Of a stretch of DNA of 5,462 nucleotides, positions 4,483-5,462 are shown piece by piece. A program made the translations under genes and the position numbers. Location of the stretch: assembly GCA_021802595.1 (NCBI GenBank), contig JAJZRT010000299.1:1-5462 (forward strand), in the 5' to 3' direction. The stretch is from Pseudomonadota bacterium (GTDB lineage: Bacteria > Pseudomonadota > Gammaproteobacteria > Burkholderiales > Thiobacillaceae). Position 1 is the stretch's first letter; each line of letters opens with the position of its first letter. The notes below the pieces were generated by a model that did not search any database, had not been told where the DNA came from, and saw only the letters and a list, made by a program, of their open reading frames with translations.

Positions 4483-4749
4483 CTAACGCTGTGCAAGCGG
4501 TTGCTTGCGGGAGCGCGCGCTCATGAGCCATCGCCAAGTGCCTAACAGACTGGTCAGGGTGAACCCCGCCTGCATCGTCACTAGACCCGGCACGGCGGCC
4601 AGTAGGCCGAAGGCAATCCAGGCGGCATTCGAGGCTAGAAACAACACCCACCCCCAGGGGCTGATGCGGACATTGAGGGCCAGTAAGGCCGCGCCCGACA
4701 GACCCAGCACCGCGCCGGACCACTGTAGTACCTCCATATCGTTCATCAT
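4483..4749 (-). CDS. Three-helix membrane protein resembling half of PnuC (88 aa)
   Basis: Three hydrophobic helices are seen at about residues 7-25, 32-52 and 54-76, followed by a basic tail (SARSRKQPLAQR). The arrangement PWGWVLFLASNAAWIAFGLL, then MQAGFTLTSLLGTWRW, resembles the WGW...SN...Q...GxxxW pattern of PnuC nicotinamide riboside/NMN transporters, which have about seven helices. This protein would be a half-size relative, like SemiSWEET proteins that work as dimers. Transport is inferred only. The ATG at 4749 was chosen because it overlaps the upstream TGA in ATGA and has GGAGG at 7-nt spacing; the ATG at 4755 is too close to that site. It is the last gene before the terminator at 4409-4427. 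Confidence 0.75.
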   Translation of the reverse strand: MMNDMEVLQWSGAVLGLSGAALLALNVRISPWGWVLFLASNAAWIAFGLLAAVPGLVTMQAGFTLTSLLGTWRWLMSARSRKQPLAQR

Positions 4750-5009
4750 CGGCATCCCTCCTCGGAGTGGTTCTTTGCCCGATTCTGCATCCTATCGCTG
4801 ACGCGCTTCTCGATGCGTGCCTGGTTGAGCAGCGCCATGGCCGCATCCTGCCGGGTTCGATACCGGCTGATCCCCCAACCATTCGGTGTTTCCGCCAGCC
4901 AGTTCCCAGCGCGGCCGGAAACTACACCAAGACGCATCCTGGGTTCCTTGAGGAAGACCGAGAACACGCCGGTAACGAGCCGCTCATAAGCGAACGTGGG
5001 TGTCCTCAT
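4746..5009 (-). CDS. Hypothetical basic protein (87 aa)
   Basis: The start at 5009 (MRTPTFAYERLV) overlaps the TGA of the zinc-ribbon gene in ATGA and has GGAGG 6 nt upstream; an in-frame ATG at 5024 would lie deeper in the upstream gene. The protein is basic, with no membrane helix or cysteine pair. A central part (GNWLAETPNGWGISRYRTRQDA, residues 35-56) looks like a small beta-rich unit followed by a helix (AAMALLNQARIEKRVSDRM). Its own TGA overlaps the ATG of the membrane-protein gene. The family is not recognised. Confidence 0.8.
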   Translation of the reverse strand: MRTPTFAYERLVTGVFSVFLKEPRMRLGVVSGRAGNWLAETPNGWGISRYRTRQDAAMALLNQARIEKRVSDRMQNRAKNHSEEGCR

Positions 5010-5462
5010 GAGCGTCCTCCCCATTTCTGGCCCGTTGCCTGCTCGATGGCCTCGATGCCGGCCGCCAGACGATAGGGGTTGGCGATCGTTTCGTGACTAA
5101 GGATGCACTCCAATGCATATAGCAGGGCGGGGGCCGCGGCAGCCAGATAGGTTTCACGCTGATCTGCCGCGGAGACTTCACCGGTACCGCCACGAAACTG
5201 CGCGACGATGCCGCCATGGCCGCAGGCCACGCACGTGCAGGGAGACGTACTGTCCCATTCAACATCGCCATGCTCGTCCGTCCCATCGTCGTAAACTCGG
5301 AACACCGATGTGGCTGCGATTTTGAACGGGCTCAGCGAGCCACAGTGCGGACAGTTAAAGCCCTCCAGGACATTCTCATTGACTTCGCAGGACGTGATGC
5401 GCGATCCCGGATAGGCCGCTGTAGCCTGGGTTGCCGCATCATCCTGGTCTATTGCCAGGCAA
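5006..5462 (-). CDS. Zinc-ribbon protein, C-terminal 151 aa (start outside window)
   Basis: The frame is open to the window edge, with the first complete codon at 5461-5459, and ends in TGA at 5008-5006. An internal GTG at 5305 was rejected as the start because it would cut the zinc-binding motif in two. CPHCG lies before it, about residues 37-41 of the visible part, and CTCVACG after it, about 75-81. Together these make a CxxC-(~34)-CxCxxC ribbon likely to bind one zinc ion. After the ribbon comes a helical part (LAAAAPALLYALECILS, then LAAGIEAIEQATGQKWGG). Such ribbons occur in nucleic-acid-binding and adaptor proteins, but the identity of this one is unknown. It is coupled by ATGA overlap to the 87-aa gene. 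Confidence 0.75.
   Translation of the reverse strand, partial: CLAIDQDDAATQATAAYPGSRITSCEVNENVLEGFNCPHCGSLSPFKIAATSVFRVYDDGTDEHGDVEWDSTSPCTCVACGHGGIVAQFRGGTGEVSAADQRETYLAAAAPALLYALECILSHETIANPYRLAAGIEAIEQATGQKWGGRS

Noticed and set aside
4466..4882. A 138-codon minus-strand open frame
   Set aside because: It overlaps two genes that have proper ribosome sites and ATGA coupling. Its peptide is low in structure and rich in arginine, serine and glycine.
5006..5305. A complete 99-aa gene starting at a GTG at 5305
   Set aside because: The frame continues upstream without a stop to the window edge, and the first half of the zinc ribbon (CPHCG) lies before this GTG, so the gene is longer and partial here.

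Overview
This looks like the accessory backbone of a proteobacterial mobile element, most likely an integrative conjugative element (ICE) of the ICEclc/PFGI-1 type or a related plasmid, in a GC-rich beta- or gammaproteobacterium such as Pseudomonas or a Burkholderiales member. The grounds are a DUF6094-type methyltransferase-fold protein, a DUF2958 protein, many short unnamed genes packed on one strand, strong AAGGAG ribosome sites, and GC-rich paired hairpins before the genes. The family names are recalled from sequence patterns and no search was run.

All confident genes lie on the minus strand, so the layout is best read from high to low coordinates. (1) 5462-4483: three tightly coupled genes, namely the C-terminal part of a zinc-ribbon protein that starts beyond the window, an unrecognised 87-aa protein, and an 88-aa three-helix membrane protein resembling half of PnuC. 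(2) 4431-4166: a gene-free control region with an intrinsic terminator, a palindrome, a structured RNA-like leader and a pair of short hairpins. (3) 4165-484: a probable operon of seven genes. In order these are a coiled-coil/tail-anchored protein, two paralogous acidic proteins of unknown family, the DUF6094 protein, a 62-aa protein, the DUF2958 protein and an 89-aa protein. It ends at a second copy of the same terminator. (4) 482-220: a second copy of the whole control region. (5) 219-103: a 38-codon small ORF in the position that a first gene would occupy. (6) 1-106: possibly the tail of a convergent plus-strand gene.

The main observation is the duplicated control region (294-482 and 4244-4431). 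Its terminator-side 105 nt are identical in the two copies. The other part has diverged, but in a way that keeps hairpins intact through paired base changes. An 11-nt loop and a downstream GGGAT tail that can pair with it stay invariant. This is the signature of a selected RNA structure, possibly a pseudoknot, sitting in the 5' leader of two transcription units of one element. I do not recognise it as a named riboswitch or RNA family.

A second layer of structure is a pair of CCCC/GGGG mini-hairpins, found 30-43 nt upstream of the start codon in all five large gene-to-gene gaps of the element and absent where genes overlap or nearly touch. Together these suggest that the accessory genes are co-regulated through shared leaders rather than through individual promoters, none of which could be identified with confidence.
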